The notes beneath the pieces were generated by a model. It was not told the origin of the DNA, ran no database searches, and saw only the letters and a program-made list of their open reading frames with translations. A stretch of 16,892 nucleotides of DNA, from contig DJVC01000005.1 of NCBI GenBank assembly GCA_002440765.1, positions 550 through 17,441 on the forward strand, given 5' to 3'. Of the stretch, positions 1-7,467 are shown piece by piece; within the stretch, counting starts at the first letter, position 1, and each line of letters starts with the position of its first letter. Source of the stretch: a bacterium UBP3_UBA6266 (lineage in GTDB: Bacteria > Auribacterota > UBA6266). The position numbers were made by a program, and so were the translations under genes.

Positions 1-1
1 A

Positions 2-313
2 CACGGGCGTTTTTACAGGAATAAGAACGGCAGCCGTATTATAATAGCGAGGAACGAAAGCGAAAGCCTGCTGTTATGGAACGAACGCGGAGGCAATATG
101 ATTAATATGAAGCATTATAATGTCCCCGGCGCGGCGGCGGTTTATCTACCCGGAAAAGACAGGGATATTGAAAGCGCGGCGGCCCTTTTGTCTTATTTTG
201 GCAAAGGGAGAAATCTTGAGAAGGTGGAGATAGCGTATAAAATTGCCGGAAAAGAAAAGAGCTTGTCCGTAGCACCGGAGAGCCCGGAAAAATCCGGGTT
301 TTTGCTTGTATGA
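2..313 (+). CDS. NFACT-R (DUF814)-like protein, C-terminal part (5' end outside window)
   Basis: The reading frame is open from base 2, so the gene begins upstream of the window and only its last 103 codons are here. The visible protein resembles the NFACT-R/DUF814 module, the RNA-binding part of RqcH/Tae2/FbpA-type proteins that bind tRNA or ribosomal RNA. Supporting landmarks are an ARNESE segment (family GRN..END), a VPGAAAV segment (family IPGSHVV), and an [15 protein letters not shown] helix followed by VEIAYK (family EAA.LAAYYSKARN..V.V.YT). The DIWFH-like strand of the family is poorly conserved, so this is a divergent member. It may be a stand-alone DUF814 protein or the end of a full-length NFACT protein; the window cannot decide. 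Its TGA overlaps the thiD start by 4 bp (ATGA), which implies translational coupling. Internal ATGs at 98 and 107 are not needed as starts. Confidence 0.72.
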   Translation, partial: HGRFYRNKNGSRIIIARNESESLLLWNERGGNMINMKHYNVPGAAAVYLPGKDRDIESAAALLSYFGKGRNLEKVEIAYKIAGKEKSLSVAPESPEKSGFLLV

Positions 314-1107
314 AAAAAAGACCGATAGCCTTAACAGTCGCGGGTTCCGATTCGGGAGGGGGAGCGGGCATCCAGGCCGACCTTAAGACTTTTTACGCGT
401 TTGGAGTCTATGGAGCCAGCGTTATAACGGGTCTGACTGCTCAGAATACAATAGAAGTGAGATCCGTATTTAAAGTCCCTGCTGAATTTGTTATCGAGCA
501 GTTAAATGCGGTATTTGATGATTTTGACGTGGACGCGGTAAAGACCGGAATGCTTTGTGATGAGGGGACCGTGAAAAAAGTAGCAGAATTTTTTACGGGG
601 AAAAAAATTAAAAATATCATTGTTGACCCTGTTATGATTTCCAAAAGTGGATATGCCCTTCTTGAAGAAGACGCTGTCCGGACACTTATCAGGGATCTTT
701 TGCCCTGCGCCGCGGTTGTCACACCGAATATATTTGAAGCGGAGAAAATAGCGGGCATAAAAATATCATCGGTCGGGGATATGCGTTCGGCGGCGGAAAA
801 AATATTGAAAATGGGGGCAAAAAACGTCCTTATTAAAGGAGGGCATCTCAAGGGGGACCCATTTGATGTCCTGTGTTCCAAAAACAGGTGCGCAGTCATT
901 AAGGGAAAAAGACAGACCGAATTATTTACCCACGGCACCGGCTGTTCTTTGTCTTCGGCCATAACGTCCTGTATTGCGAAAGGGCGCGGCATTGAGTCGT
1001 CCGTAAGGATATCAAAACAGTTTGTTGAAGAAGGTATCAGAAAGGGATATAATCCCGGCAAAGGCTGTGGCCCTGTTAACCATTTTGTCAGACCCAGGTT
1101 TTTATAG
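310..1107 (+). CDS. thiD: Hydroxymethylpyrimidine (phosphate) kinase ThiD
   Basis: This 265-residue ribokinase-fold protein should phosphorylate HMP and HMP-phosphate to HMP-pyrophosphate for thiamine synthesis or salvage in the cytoplasm. Family marks are visible in order: [18 protein letters not shown] near the N-terminus (residues 10-27), KTGML in the middle, [10 protein letters not shown], a TPNIFEAE segment, IKGGH, and the anion-hole/catalytic [11 protein letters not shown] segment with Cys212. Length and motif order are those of ordinary bacterial ThiD. The ATG sits in an ATGA overlap with the upstream gene and has no strong Shine-Dalgarno of its own, so translation is probably coupled. 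No other thiamine gene is in the window; it looks like a stand-alone copy in a housekeeping operon. A PdxK-like specificity cannot be fully excluded, but the motifs favour ThiD. Confidence 0.95.
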   Translation: MKKRPIALTVAGSDSGGGAGIQADLKTFYAFGVYGASVITGLTAQNTIEVRSVFKVPAEFVIEQLNAVFDDFDVDAVKTGMLCDEGTVKKVAEFFTGKKIKNIIVDPVMISKSGYALLEEDAVRTLIRDLLPCAAVVTPNIFEAEKIAGIKISSVGDMRSAAEKILKMGAKNVLIKGGHLKGDPFDVLCSKNRCAVIKGKRQTELFTHGTGCSLSSAITSCIAKGRGIESSVRISKQFVEEGIRKGYNPGKGCGPVNHFVRPRFL

Positions 1108-1128
1108 GTTAGGTTTGAAAATAATATC

Positions 1129-1629
1129 ATGAGAATTTTTAAATACGGTTCGGAAGTGTTGAGGAAAAAAGCGGAAAAAGTGGTTTGGTCCGAAGAGACC
1201 AGAAAACTTATTTCGGATATGTTTAAAACAATGAGAGAGGAGAGGGGAGTCGGCCTGGCCGCGCCCCAGGTTGGGAAATCAGCAAGGGTAATAGTTATAG
1301 ATATAGGAGAGGGCGGGGTTGCTTTGGTTAATCCCGAAATAACGGAAAAAAGAGGGAAAGAAACATCTGTTGAGGGCTGCCTTAGTTTTCCCGGCATTGA
1401 ATTTGAGATAGAGAGGGCCGGAGAAGTTGAAGTAAGGGGCTTAAATGACGAAGGCCGCGAATTGAACATAACGGCCTGCGGCCTTTTTGCGCGCGCGCTG
1501 CAGCATGAGATAGACCATCTTGACGGCATTCTGATTGTTGACAGAACAACTTTTTTAAGCAGGAAACTTGCTTCAAGCAAACTGAAAAAGCTGATAAAGG
1601 AAAGCAAAAAAAATGAAATGCTATCTTGA
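1129..1629 (+). CDS. def: Peptide deformylase
   Basis: This 166-residue metalloenzyme removes the N-formyl group from nascent proteins at the ribosome exit. All three family motifs are present: GVGLAAPQVG (residues 40-49), EGCLSFPG with the metal ligand Cys84, and QHEIDHLDG with ligands His126 and His130 and catalytic Glu127. Length is normal for a bacterial type I enzyme. The start ATG lies 21 bases after the thiD stop and has only a weak upstream AGGTT, so coupling with thiD is likely. The end of the gene overlaps the next gene by 17 bp. I see nothing missing in the active site. Confidence 0.96.
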   Translation: MRIFKYGSEVLRKKAEKVVWSEETRKLISDMFKTMREERGVGLAAPQVGKSARVIVIDIGEGGVALVNPEITEKRGKETSVEGCLSFPGIEFEIERAGEVEVRGLNDEGRELNITACGLFARALQHEIDHLDGILIVDRTTFLSRKLASSKLKKLIKESKKNEMLS

Positions 1630-2467
1630 ATGCATACCCTGCTTCGTAAAACAGGCTGTTGAAGCCGGGAATATACTTTCGTCCACCGCAAGCCAGAGAG
1701 AAGAAATTTTACAGAAAAGCCTTAAGCTGATAATAAATATGGACAGGAATATGACCCCGCCTGAAGCAGGGATGAAAATACATTCAATAATAAAATTCAT
1801 TACGGGCAAAAAAGACCCTTATAAGGAGATAAAAGATTATTATAATAATCTCGGGCCGGAATTCTATAAAAAATATAAGGGAAAAGTCAATAAATCGAAG
1901 GATAGGCTTTTAACTGCCGTTAGATGTGCTATTGCGGGAAACGTTGTTGATTTCGGCGTAGCGGGAGAGTTTGATGCCGAAAAAGATATCGAAAAAGTAA
2001 TGACCCAGGATTTCGCATATTTTGATTACGATGCCTTCAAAAAAATTCTGTCGAAATCGCGTTCGCTCCTGTATCTCGCGGACAATGTCCCCGAAACATT
2101 TTTTGACCGTATACTTATCGAGGAATTGGAGGATAAGGAGATTACGTACGTTGTCAAGTCGGCGCCCATAATAAATGATGCTACCGTTGAGGACGCATTG
2201 ATAGCGGGAATTGACGGGATTGCCCGCGTTGTTGAAAGCGGTTCCTGCGCGCCCGGCACGGTGTTAAGCCTGTGCAGCGCCGAATTTTTGCGGACAATGA
2301 AGGAAAGCGATATGGTCATAAGCAAAGGACAGGGTAATTATGAAGCGTTGGAAGATATAAAAGGCAAGGATGTGTTCTTTATGCTTAAAGCCAAATGCAA
2401 GGTGGTTGCAAAACATTTAAATGTGAAAGTTGGGGATATAATCTTCAAGTATAAAGGTGGAAAATGA
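1613..2467 (+). CDS. DUF89 / ARMT1-like damage-control phosphatase family protein
   Basis: This 284-residue protein belongs to the DUF89 family, metal-dependent phosphatases thought to clear harmful phosphometabolites. The archaeal/bacterial stand-alone members are mostly uncharacterised. Visible marks are an N-terminal MKCYLECIPC segment, with Cys3, Cys7 and Cys10 spaced C-x3-C-x2-C; ADN (Asp157-Asn158) followed by FFD (Asp165), matching the family DNAGE..FD metal site; SAPIINDAT with Asn188-Asp189; and SKGQGNYE near residue 240. The Pro-Glu after Asp157-Asn158 departs from the usual Ala-Gly-Glu. The ATG at 1613 is preceded by AAAGGAAAG at 1597 and lies inside the end of def (17 bp overlap). 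The next gene overlaps by 4 bp (ATGA), suggesting co-translation with a radical SAM enzyme. The true substrate is unknown. Confidence 0.85.
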   Translation: MKCYLECIPCFVKQAVEAGNILSSTASQREEILQKSLKLIINMDRNMTPPEAGMKIHSIIKFITGKKDPYKEIKDYYNNLGPEFYKKYKGKVNKSKDRLLTAVRCAIAGNVVDFGVAGEFDAEKDIEKVMTQDFAYFDYDAFKKILSKSRSLLYLADNVPETFFDRILIEELEDKEITYVVKSAPIINDATVEDALIAGIDGIARVVESGSCAPGTVLSLCSAEFLRTMKESDMVISKGQGNYEALEDIKGKDVFFMLKAKCKVVAKHLNVKVGDIIFKYKGGK

Positions 2468-3387
2468 AATATTTGTACGGTCCGGTCATATCACGCAGAT
2501 TGGGATTATCACTCGGTGTTGACCTTATTCCTTTAAAAACATGTTCCTTCAATTGCGTTTATTGCCAGTTGTCATCTACCGCAAGCTGTGTAACAGAGAG
2601 AAAGGATTATGTTTCTCCTGAAGAGGTTATAGATGAGTTTTACAAATTCAACAGTGAAAATATCCAATATGACTGGATAACTTTTTCCGGTTCGGGAGAA
2701 CCGACTTTGAATGCATCTTTAGGATATATAATACAGGAAATAAAAAAATCGGCTTCAAAAAAAATCTGTGTGATTACCAACAGCTCACTGATAAGTTCGG
2801 GCGAAGTGAGACAGGATCTGCTCGACGCGGACCTGGTTATGCCTTCTCTGGATGCTGTTTCCCCCGAGATATTTCAAAAGATAAACAGGCCGTTTAAAGG
2901 GTCGGATGTGGAAAAGATTATCAGCGGGCTTATTGAGTTCAGGAAAGAATTTATGGGCCGGATATGGCTTGAAATAATGTTTGTCAAAGGTATAAACGAC
3001 AACAGTGCCGAAATCGCAAAATTTTCAGAGGCTATAAAAAGGATTAAGCCGGATAAGGTTCATTTGAATACCGTTATCAGGCCGCCGTCTGAAAAAAATA
3101 TACTGCCTGTCGATAGGTATACGCTCATAAAGATAGCGGATCAGTTAGGGGACAGGGCGGATGTCATAGGCAATTTACCAGAGGTCCCCCAATTTGAAAA
3201 AGGCAGGTTGAACGCGGAAAATCTCCTTGGCCTTCTGGAAAGCCATCCTGCGACGCTTGAAGAGATTATGAACTCGTTCGGCGCGACAAAATTTGCCGCG
3301 GCAAAGATACTTGAAGAACTTGTAAAATTAAGGAAGGTGGAAGAAAAAAGATTTGAGAATAAAGTGTATTATGTGCTCAAGCCCTGA
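2464..3387 (+). CDS. Radical SAM protein, COG0731 (wyosine-synthase-like) type with C-terminal winged helix
   Basis: This 307-residue protein has a radical SAM cluster motif CSFNCVYC (Cys27, Cys31, Cys34; C-x3-C-x2-C), so it should bind a 4Fe-4S cluster and cleave S-adenosylmethionine. The N-terminus (YGPVISRRLGLSLGVD) and FSGSGEPTLN (the SAM-binding GGE-like strand) match the COG0731 group, named for TYW1-like wyosine enzymes; bacterial members have no proven reaction. From about residue 250 a different domain begins: LLESHPATLEEI and a following helix pair look like a winged-helix module, possibly binding nucleic acid. The ATG overlaps the DUF89 stop by 4 bp and is preceded by AAAGGTGG at 2453. 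No clear terminator follows. A tRNA-modifying role is a guess from the family name only. Confidence 0.85.
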   Translation: MKYLYGPVISRRLGLSLGVDLIPLKTCSFNCVYCQLSSTASCVTERKDYVSPEEVIDEFYKFNSENIQYDWITFSGSGEPTLNASLGYIIQEIKKSASKKICVITNSSLISSGEVRQDLLDADLVMPSLDAVSPEIFQKINRPFKGSDVEKIISGLIEFRKEFMGRIWLEIMFVKGINDNSAEIAKFSEAIKRIKPDKVHLNTVIRPPSEKNILPVDRYTLIKIADQLGDRADVIGNLPEVPQFEKGRLNAENLLGLLESHPATLEEIMNSFGATKFAAAKILEELVKLRKVEEKRFENKVYYVLKP

Positions 3388-3441
3388 TTCCACGATATAA
3401 CCTTTTTTCACGTCGATAAACAATATTTTACCCGTAATTTC

Positions 3442-3470
3442 TTGACACCGGAAGAGCAAGGTGTTAGTAT
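3442..3470 (+). promoter_or_regulatory. Sigma-70-type promoter for the CvpA-like gene
   Basis: TTGACA (3442-3447) and TAGTAT (3465-3470) are separated by exactly 17 bases, close to the housekeeping consensus (one mismatch in the -10). A transcript would begin near 3477. This lies in the 160-base gap after the radical SAM gene and argues that the possible GTG start at 3461, which falls inside the spacer, is not used. Confidence 0.7.
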
Positions 3471-3547
3471 CCGTCGAAATTAAAATTATTCTTCAGCGTC
3501 TTTCCGGAAAAAAGTTCAAAAATTCATATTGGTACGGGGTGAAGATT

Positions 3548-4126
3548 ATGTTTTTTAATTGGCTTGATATAATTTTACTTATAATAATTTTACATGGCGC
3601 GAGAAAGGGCATGCAGAGAGGTTTTTCCGCGGGAATTATTTCGCTTATCGGTTTTATTTCGGCCGGTATTTTAGCGTTGCATTTTTATAAGGATGTCGGC
3701 GCAAGGATAGATAACCTGATACCTATAGGAGAAAGGTTTTCCGGCTTTATCGCTTTCGGGATTATATGTGCCTTAATAATTTTTATCAGCGTTTTGGTCC
3801 AAAAATTCTTTCATTCGGTTCTGCAGATGAGGTTCGTTGATAATTTTGAAAAGTATGGAGGCGCGGTAGTCGGATGTTTAAAAAGGGCATTAATGATGGG
3901 GATTGTTTTTTACGGCTGCCTGTTTGTCGGAACATTTACGGAAGTGCCTCCTGCCGTTGTGGAAAGCGGTGAACATTCAGTGATAGCGGGAGTGATATTC
4001 AATATTTTTAACGGCGCTTACAGGACAAGCATGGCCATTACCGGTTCGGAAGATAATCTGGCCGAACAGGAAATTATCAGCAGGAATTCCGGCAGCCCGG
4101 GTTATGCGAAGCGGAAAAAATCGTGA
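3548..4126 (+). CDS. CvpA family membrane protein
   Basis: With the start chosen here the product has 192 residues. It has about four hydrophobic segments (roughly 4-16, 27-46, 64-88 and 105-128) and a polar C-terminal tail ending in Lys-Arg-rich residues. The opening NWLDIILLIIILHGARKGMQRGFSAG pattern, an Asp in the first helix followed by an R-K-G-x-x-x-G segment, is the hallmark of the CvpA family. This family is named for colicin V production in E. coli and its true role is unclear. The ATG at 3548 has GGGGTGA at 3536-3542; a longer frame from GTG at 3461 would start inside the promoter. The gene is apparently monocistronic, sitting between the radical SAM gene and the ribosomal-protein unit with its own promoter. 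Confidence 0.85.
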   Translation: MFFNWLDIILLIIILHGARKGMQRGFSAGIISLIGFISAGILALHFYKDVGARIDNLIPIGERFSGFIAFGIICALIIFISVLVQKFFHSVLQMRFVDNFEKYGGAVVGCLKRALMMGIVFYGCLFVGTFTEVPPAVVESGEHSVIAGVIFNIFNGAYRTSMAITGSEDNLAEQEIISRNSGSPGYAKRKKS

Positions 4127-4172
4127 ATAAAAACCGCCCCGCGGGCAGTCTGAAAACTGATAAAATTTAGTG

Positions 4173-4201
4173 TTGACATGATATTGGACGTATGTTAAAT
4201 T
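4173..4201 (+). promoter_or_regulatory. Sigma-70-type promoter for rplM-rpsI
   Basis: A perfect TTGACA (4173-4178) is followed after 17 bases by TAAATT (4196-4201), 4 of 6 to the -10 consensus; TTAAAT one base earlier is equally good. Transcription would start near 4208, giving a leader of about 45 bases before rplM. The leader shows no clear L13-binding structure to my eye. Confidence 0.6.
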
Positions 4202-4252
4202 ATGCGTCTGTTTTTTGGATGCGTTGAGGGGATTGTTAAGGAACAGGATATT

Positions 4253-4681
4253 ATGAAAAAGAAAAGCAAAGAAAAAAGCCGGAAATGGTATCTGATAAAT
4301 GCGGAAGGGCAGGTTCTGGGAAGGATGTCCACCAGGATAGCCGATGTTTTGAGGGGAAAGAATAAGCCTACTTTTGAGCCGCATGCCGATACTGGAGATT
4401 TTGTTGTAGTTATCAACGCCGAAAAAGTTAAGCTGACCGGCAGGAAAAAAGAACAGAAAGTTTATATTTCGAAAAGCGAATATCAGGGCGGGCAGAAAAT
4501 TGTGCCGATTAAGAAAGTTATGGAAAAGAAGCCGGAAATGGTCATTTTTCATGCAGTTAAAGGCATGCTGCCGAAGAACAAACTGAGCAGCGCCATTATA
4601 AAAAAGCTTAAGGTGTATGCCGGTTGTGAACATCCTCATGCGGCTCAGCAGCCGGAAAATCTGAATTTAGGAGTTAAATAG
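4253..4681 (+). CDS. rplM: 50S ribosomal protein L13
   Basis: This 142-residue protein matches L13, an early-assembly protein of the large subunit. Recognisable segments are KWYLINAEGQVLGRMST near residue 11, RGKNKPTFEPHADTGDFVVVINAEKV, AVKGMLPKNKL, and KLKVYAGCEHPHAAQQPE at the C-terminus. The start at 4253 gives the usual N-terminus and has TAAGGA at 4237-4242. A longer reading from the ATG at 4202 would begin upstream of, or at, the likely transcription start and is rejected. rpsI follows after 3 bases, the classic L13-S9 pair. Confidence 0.97.
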   Translation: MKKKSKEKSRKWYLINAEGQVLGRMSTRIADVLRGKNKPTFEPHADTGDFVVVINAEKVKLTGRKKEQKVYISKSEYQGGQKIVPIKKVMEKKPEMVIFHAVKGMLPKNKLSSAIIKKLKVYAGCEHPHAAQQPENLNLGVK

Positions 4682-4684
4682 GCG

Positions 4685-5074
4685 ATGATTGAAGAATATA
4701 GAGCTATCGGAAGGCGGAAAACCTCCGTTGCCCAGGTGCGTATGATGCTGGGAAAGGGAAAAATTGAAGTGAATGACAAACCTTTAAAAACATACTTTAA
4801 TATGGAAAATTTAATCAGGCTTGTTGAAAGGCCGTTATTGGATACAAATAATATGGGCAAGTATGATGTAATAGTCAGAGTTAAGGGCGGCGGAGTCGCG
4901 GGTCAGGCCGGGGCTATCAGACACGGCATAGCCAGGGCTCTTGTCAGGGCGGATCTCAATATCAGAGGGCGTCTTAAAGAAGAAGGACATCTTACAAGAG
5001 ACGACCGGAAAAAAGAAAGAAAAAAATATGGCCGGGCCGGTGCCAGAAAGAGGTTCCAGTTCTCAAAACGTTAA
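4685..5074 (+). CDS. rpsI: 30S ribosomal protein S9
   Basis: This 129-residue protein matches S9 throughout: RAIGRRKTSVAQV near the N-terminus, GKIEVNDKPL, VKGGGVAGQAGAIRHGIARAL in the middle (trimmed here), and the invariant C-terminal basic tail ending in QFSKR, which reaches the P-site tRNA. The start ATG has AGGAG at 4669-4673, overlapping the end of rplM. It is co-transcribed with rplM and followed at once by a strong terminator, closing the unit. Confidence 0.97.
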   Translation: MIEEYRAIGRRKTSVAQVRMMLGKGKIEVNDKPLKTYFNMENLIRLVERPLLDTNNMGKYDVIVRVKGGGVAGQAGAIRHGIARALVRADLNIRGRLKEEGHLTRDDRKKERKKYGRAGARKRFQFSKR

Positions 5075-5090
5075 TATTATGCGCTTATCA

Positions 5091-5122
5091 GGGCAGAGGA
5101 CTTACCTCTGCCCTTTTTTTTT
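5091..5122 (+). terminator. Intrinsic terminator after rpsI
   Basis: GGGCAGAGG (5091-5099) pairs perfectly with CCTCTGCCC (5105-5113) around a 5-base loop and is followed directly by nine T residues (5114-5122). It ends the rplM-rpsI transcript and separates it from the arginine operon promoter 35 bases further on. Confidence 0.95.
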
Positions 5123-5156
5123 ATCCATTGTTTATAAAACTTTACATTAGAAACGT

Positions 5157-5185
5157 TTGACACTTTTGTTGCAGTAAAATATAAT
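5157..5185 (+). promoter_or_regulatory. Perfect-consensus sigma-70 promoter of the arg-dap operon
   Basis: TTGACA (5157-5162), a 17-base spacer and TATAAT (5180-5185) give an exact match to the sigma-70 consensus. Transcription should start near 5192, 37 bases before argC. The leader is too short for a riboswitch or T-box. I see no ArgR-type ARG box. An 8-bp perfect palindrome AAACGTTT (5151-5158) touches the -35 box and is a possible operator, though such a short palindrome may be chance. Confidence 0.88.
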
Positions 5186-5228
5186 CGGATACATTTTAAA
5201 CGCGTAAGGTATTTTAAAGGAGACAGAT

Positions 5229-6251
5229 ATGGTTAAGGCTTCAATAGTGGGGGCTACGGGGTATACAGGGGAAGAGATAGTAAAAATCCTTACAAGGCAT
5301 AAGAGCGCGAAAATCGTGTCTTTGACGGCCAAAATAGAACAGGAAGTGTTCATTGATGATGAATTTCCCGAATTAAAGCATGTTACTCATATCAAATGTT
5401 ATCCTTTTGAAAAGGAGATAGCTGCTGCTGATGCGGATGTTGTTTTCCTGGCTCTTCCCCATACGGTGAGCATGAAGTTCGCGTCTTTTTTCCTGAAACA
5501 GGGCAAAAAGGTTATAGATCTTAGCGCGGATTACAGGCTTAAAAATGCCGCTGATTATGAAAAATGGTATGGCTGTAAGCATGTGGATGAGGATAATGTT
5601 CAAAAGGCGGTTTATGGATTACCGGAATTGTATGAAAATGATATCAGGTCCGCGAATCTTATTGCCAATCCCGGCTGTTATCCGACAAGCGTGATCCTGG
5701 GCCTGGCGCCGTTGCTGAAAAACAATATCAACAGTTCAGATAATTTTATAGTTGATTCCAAAACGGGTATTATGGGAGCAGGCAGGAAAGCCAGCCTCAG
5801 TTTTCATTTTCCTGAATGTGACGGGAGCGTTTGGGCTTATAAAATAGGACAGCATCAGCATACCCCCGAAATGATCCAGGAACTGGCTAGGATCTCGGGC
5901 AGAAAAACCAGCGTCCTTTTTACCCCTCATGTCGTTCCTTCATCGCGCGGAATTTTAAGCACCATATATGCGGATGTTAAAAAAGGGATAAAATTAAAAG
6001 AGATAATTGATATATATGCTGATTTTTACGGGAAGAGTCCTTTTGTAAGGGTGTATCCGGAGAAGCAACTTCCTCATACAAAGGATATCAGCGCGAATAA
6101 TTTCTGTGATATCGGGTTTGGTTACGACTCTGAGTCGGGGAAACTGATAGTCGTATCCACGGTAGACAACCTGCTTAAAGGGGCAGCCGGTCAGGCCGTC
6201 CAGAATATGAATATTATATATGGCTTTGACCAGAAAGAAGGATTAATTTGA
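5229..6251 (+). CDS. argC: N-acetyl-gamma-glutamyl-phosphate reductase
   Basis: This 340-residue enzyme reduces N-acetylglutamyl-phosphate to N-acetylglutamate semialdehyde with NADPH, the third step of ornithine synthesis. It shows the nucleotide-binding GATGYTGEEIV at residues 8-18, FLALPHTVSM, IDLSADYRL, and the active-site ANPGCYPTSV with catalytic Cys150. Length and order fit the common type 1 ArgC. The ATG has AAAGGAGA just upstream (5216-5223), a good ribosome binding site. It is the first gene of the long biosynthetic operon, and its TGA overlaps the start of argJ. Confidence 0.97.
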   Translation: MVKASIVGATGYTGEEIVKILTRHKSAKIVSLTAKIEQEVFIDDEFPELKHVTHIKCYPFEKEIAAADADVVFLALPHTVSMKFASFFLKQGKKVIDLSADYRLKNAADYEKWYGCKHVDEDNVQKAVYGLPELYENDIRSANLIANPGCYPTSVILGLAPLLKNNINSSDNFIVDSKTGIMGAGRKASLSFHFPECDGSVWAYKIGQHQHTPEMIQELARISGRKTSVLFTPHVVPSSRGILSTIYADVKKGIKLKEIIDIYADFYGKSPFVRVYPEKQLPHTKDISANNFCDIGFGYDSESGKLIVVSTVDNLLKGAAGQAVQNMNIIYGFDQKEGLI

Positions 6252-7459
6252 TGAATGAATCTTTTATCAGAAATATACCTCAGGGAAGCATAACCACTCC
6301 CAAAGGTTTTAAAGCCACAGGCGGTCATTGCGGCATTAAAAGGAGCGGGAAGAAAGATCTGGCTATAATATATTCCGATGCGGAAGATACCATCGCGAAG
6401 GGTTTATTCACAACAAATGTTCTTCCGGCCGCTCCCGTATTGTTATCCAGGCTGCGCCTCAGGAACGGCAGGCTGAGGGCTGTTGTAATAAACAGCGGCG
6501 TCGCCAATGCCTGTACGGGTCAGCAGGGATATAAAAACGCCGATGCAATAACCGAAGAGGTTGCCAATATCCTCGGTTTGAAAAAAAATATGGTTGCGAT
6601 GTGCTCTACGGGTAAAATAGGGGTACCTCTTCCCGTTGAAACAATAAAAAGAGGATTAAAATACCTCTCCAAGAAAATATCCTCTGAGGGCGGGCATTAT
6701 GCGGCTGAAGCTATAATGACTACCGATACAAGGGAAAAACAATTGGCTTATGAAGTAACTTTGAACGGCGGGAAGGTAAGGATCGGGGCTATGGCAAAAG
6801 GCGCCGGTATGATAAATCCGAATATGGCTACAATGCTTGCTTTTATTACCACCGACGCAAAAATAACTGCCGTCCAGATGAAAAAGATTTTGGCGGATGC
6901 CGTTGAGATGTCCTTTAACAGGATCAATATAGACGGTGATATGAGCACCAACGATTCTGTAATCGCTATGGCTAACGGCCTTTCGGAGGTTGAAGTCAAG
7001 CCGAATTCCGCCGATGAGAAAACGTTCAGGACGGCTTTTAACAGGATATGCCTTGCGCTTGCAGAAATGATAGTGAGGGACGGGGAAGGGGCTACAAAAT
7101 TTGTTAAAGTTAAAGTAACGGGGGCAAAAACAAGGAAAGACGCATCGCTTGCGGCCAGGGCTGTGTCAAATTCCCTGTTGTTCAAGGTTGCGCTGTACGG
7201 GCAGAATCCGAACTGGGGCAGGCTAATGGATGCTCTGGGTTATTCAGGAGCGGCTATATCCGCCGATAAAATAAGTGTCAGGTTCGGAGATATCCAGGCT
7301 GTAAAGGAAGGTGTTGCCGTGGAAGATTCCGAGCACCTCCTGAAAACCTATATGAAGCAAAGAGAGGTAGATATTTTTATAGATCTTTCGCTGGGTGGTT
7401 ATCAGGAAGAAATCCTGACATGTGATATTGGCAGAAGGTACATAGAAATTAATATTTAG
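6251..7459 (+). CDS. argJ: Bifunctional glutamate N-acetyltransferase / ornithine acetyltransferase
   Basis: ArgJ moves the acetyl group from N-acetylornithine to glutamate, so the pathway runs as a cycle; many ArgJ enzymes can also use acetyl-CoA. The product is 402 residues. It contains VVINSGVANACTG near residue 80 and KGAGMINPNMATML, with Thr194 as the expected self-cleavage nucleophile that yields alpha and beta chains. The beta chain includes INIDGDMSTNDS and RDGEGATKFV, and near the C-terminus there is NPNWGRL. I chose ATG at 6251 (TGATG overlap with argC, AGAAGGA at 6236); an in-frame TTG one codon earlier is less likely. Whether it is mono- or bifunctional cannot be read from the sequence; no argA is present here. 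Confidence 0.96.
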   Translation: MNESFIRNIPQGSITTPKGFKATGGHCGIKRSGKKDLAIIYSDAEDTIAKGLFTTNVLPAAPVLLSRLRLRNGRLRAVVINSGVANACTGQQGYKNADAITEEVANILGLKKNMVAMCSTGKIGVPLPVETIKRGLKYLSKKISSEGGHYAAEAIMTTDTREKQLAYEVTLNGGKVRIGAMAKGAGMINPNMATMLAFITTDAKITAVQMKKILADAVEMSFNRINIDGDMSTNDSVIAMANGLSEVEVKPNSADEKTFRTAFNRICLALAEMIVRDGEGATKFVKVKVTGAKTRKDASLAARAVSNSLLFKVALYGQNPNWGRLMDALGYSGAAISADKISVRFGDIQAVKEGVAVEDSEHLLKTYMKQREVDIFIDLSLGGYQEEILTCDIGRRYIEINI

Positions 7460-7467
7460 GAGATTTT

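Noticed and set aside
441..1691. 416-codon open frame on the - strand across thiD and def
   Set aside because: It lies antisense to two genes with full catalytic motifs and shows no recognisable domain; it is a composition shadow.
3461..3547. GTG start adding 29 residues to the CvpA-like protein
   Set aside because: The GTG falls in the spacer of a near-consensus promoter, and ATG 3548 has a good ribosome site and gives the family N-terminus.
4136..4146. GCCC-CGC-GGGC hairpin after the CvpA-like gene as a terminator
   Set aside because: The stem is only 4 bp and no T run follows.
4202..4252. ATG start adding 17 residues to L13
   Set aside because: It sits at the -10/transcription start of the rplM promoter; ATG 4253 has TAAGGA and the normal L13 N-terminus.
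4941..5150. 69-codon + strand frame overlapping rpsI and its terminator
   Set aside because: It is out of frame with rpsI and would run through the terminator stem and T tract.
5193..5218. Direct repeat ATTTTAAA (5193-5200 and 5211-5218) as an operator in the argC leader
   Set aside because: Eight AT-rich bases repeated once in an AT-rich leader is likely chance; not enough for a call.
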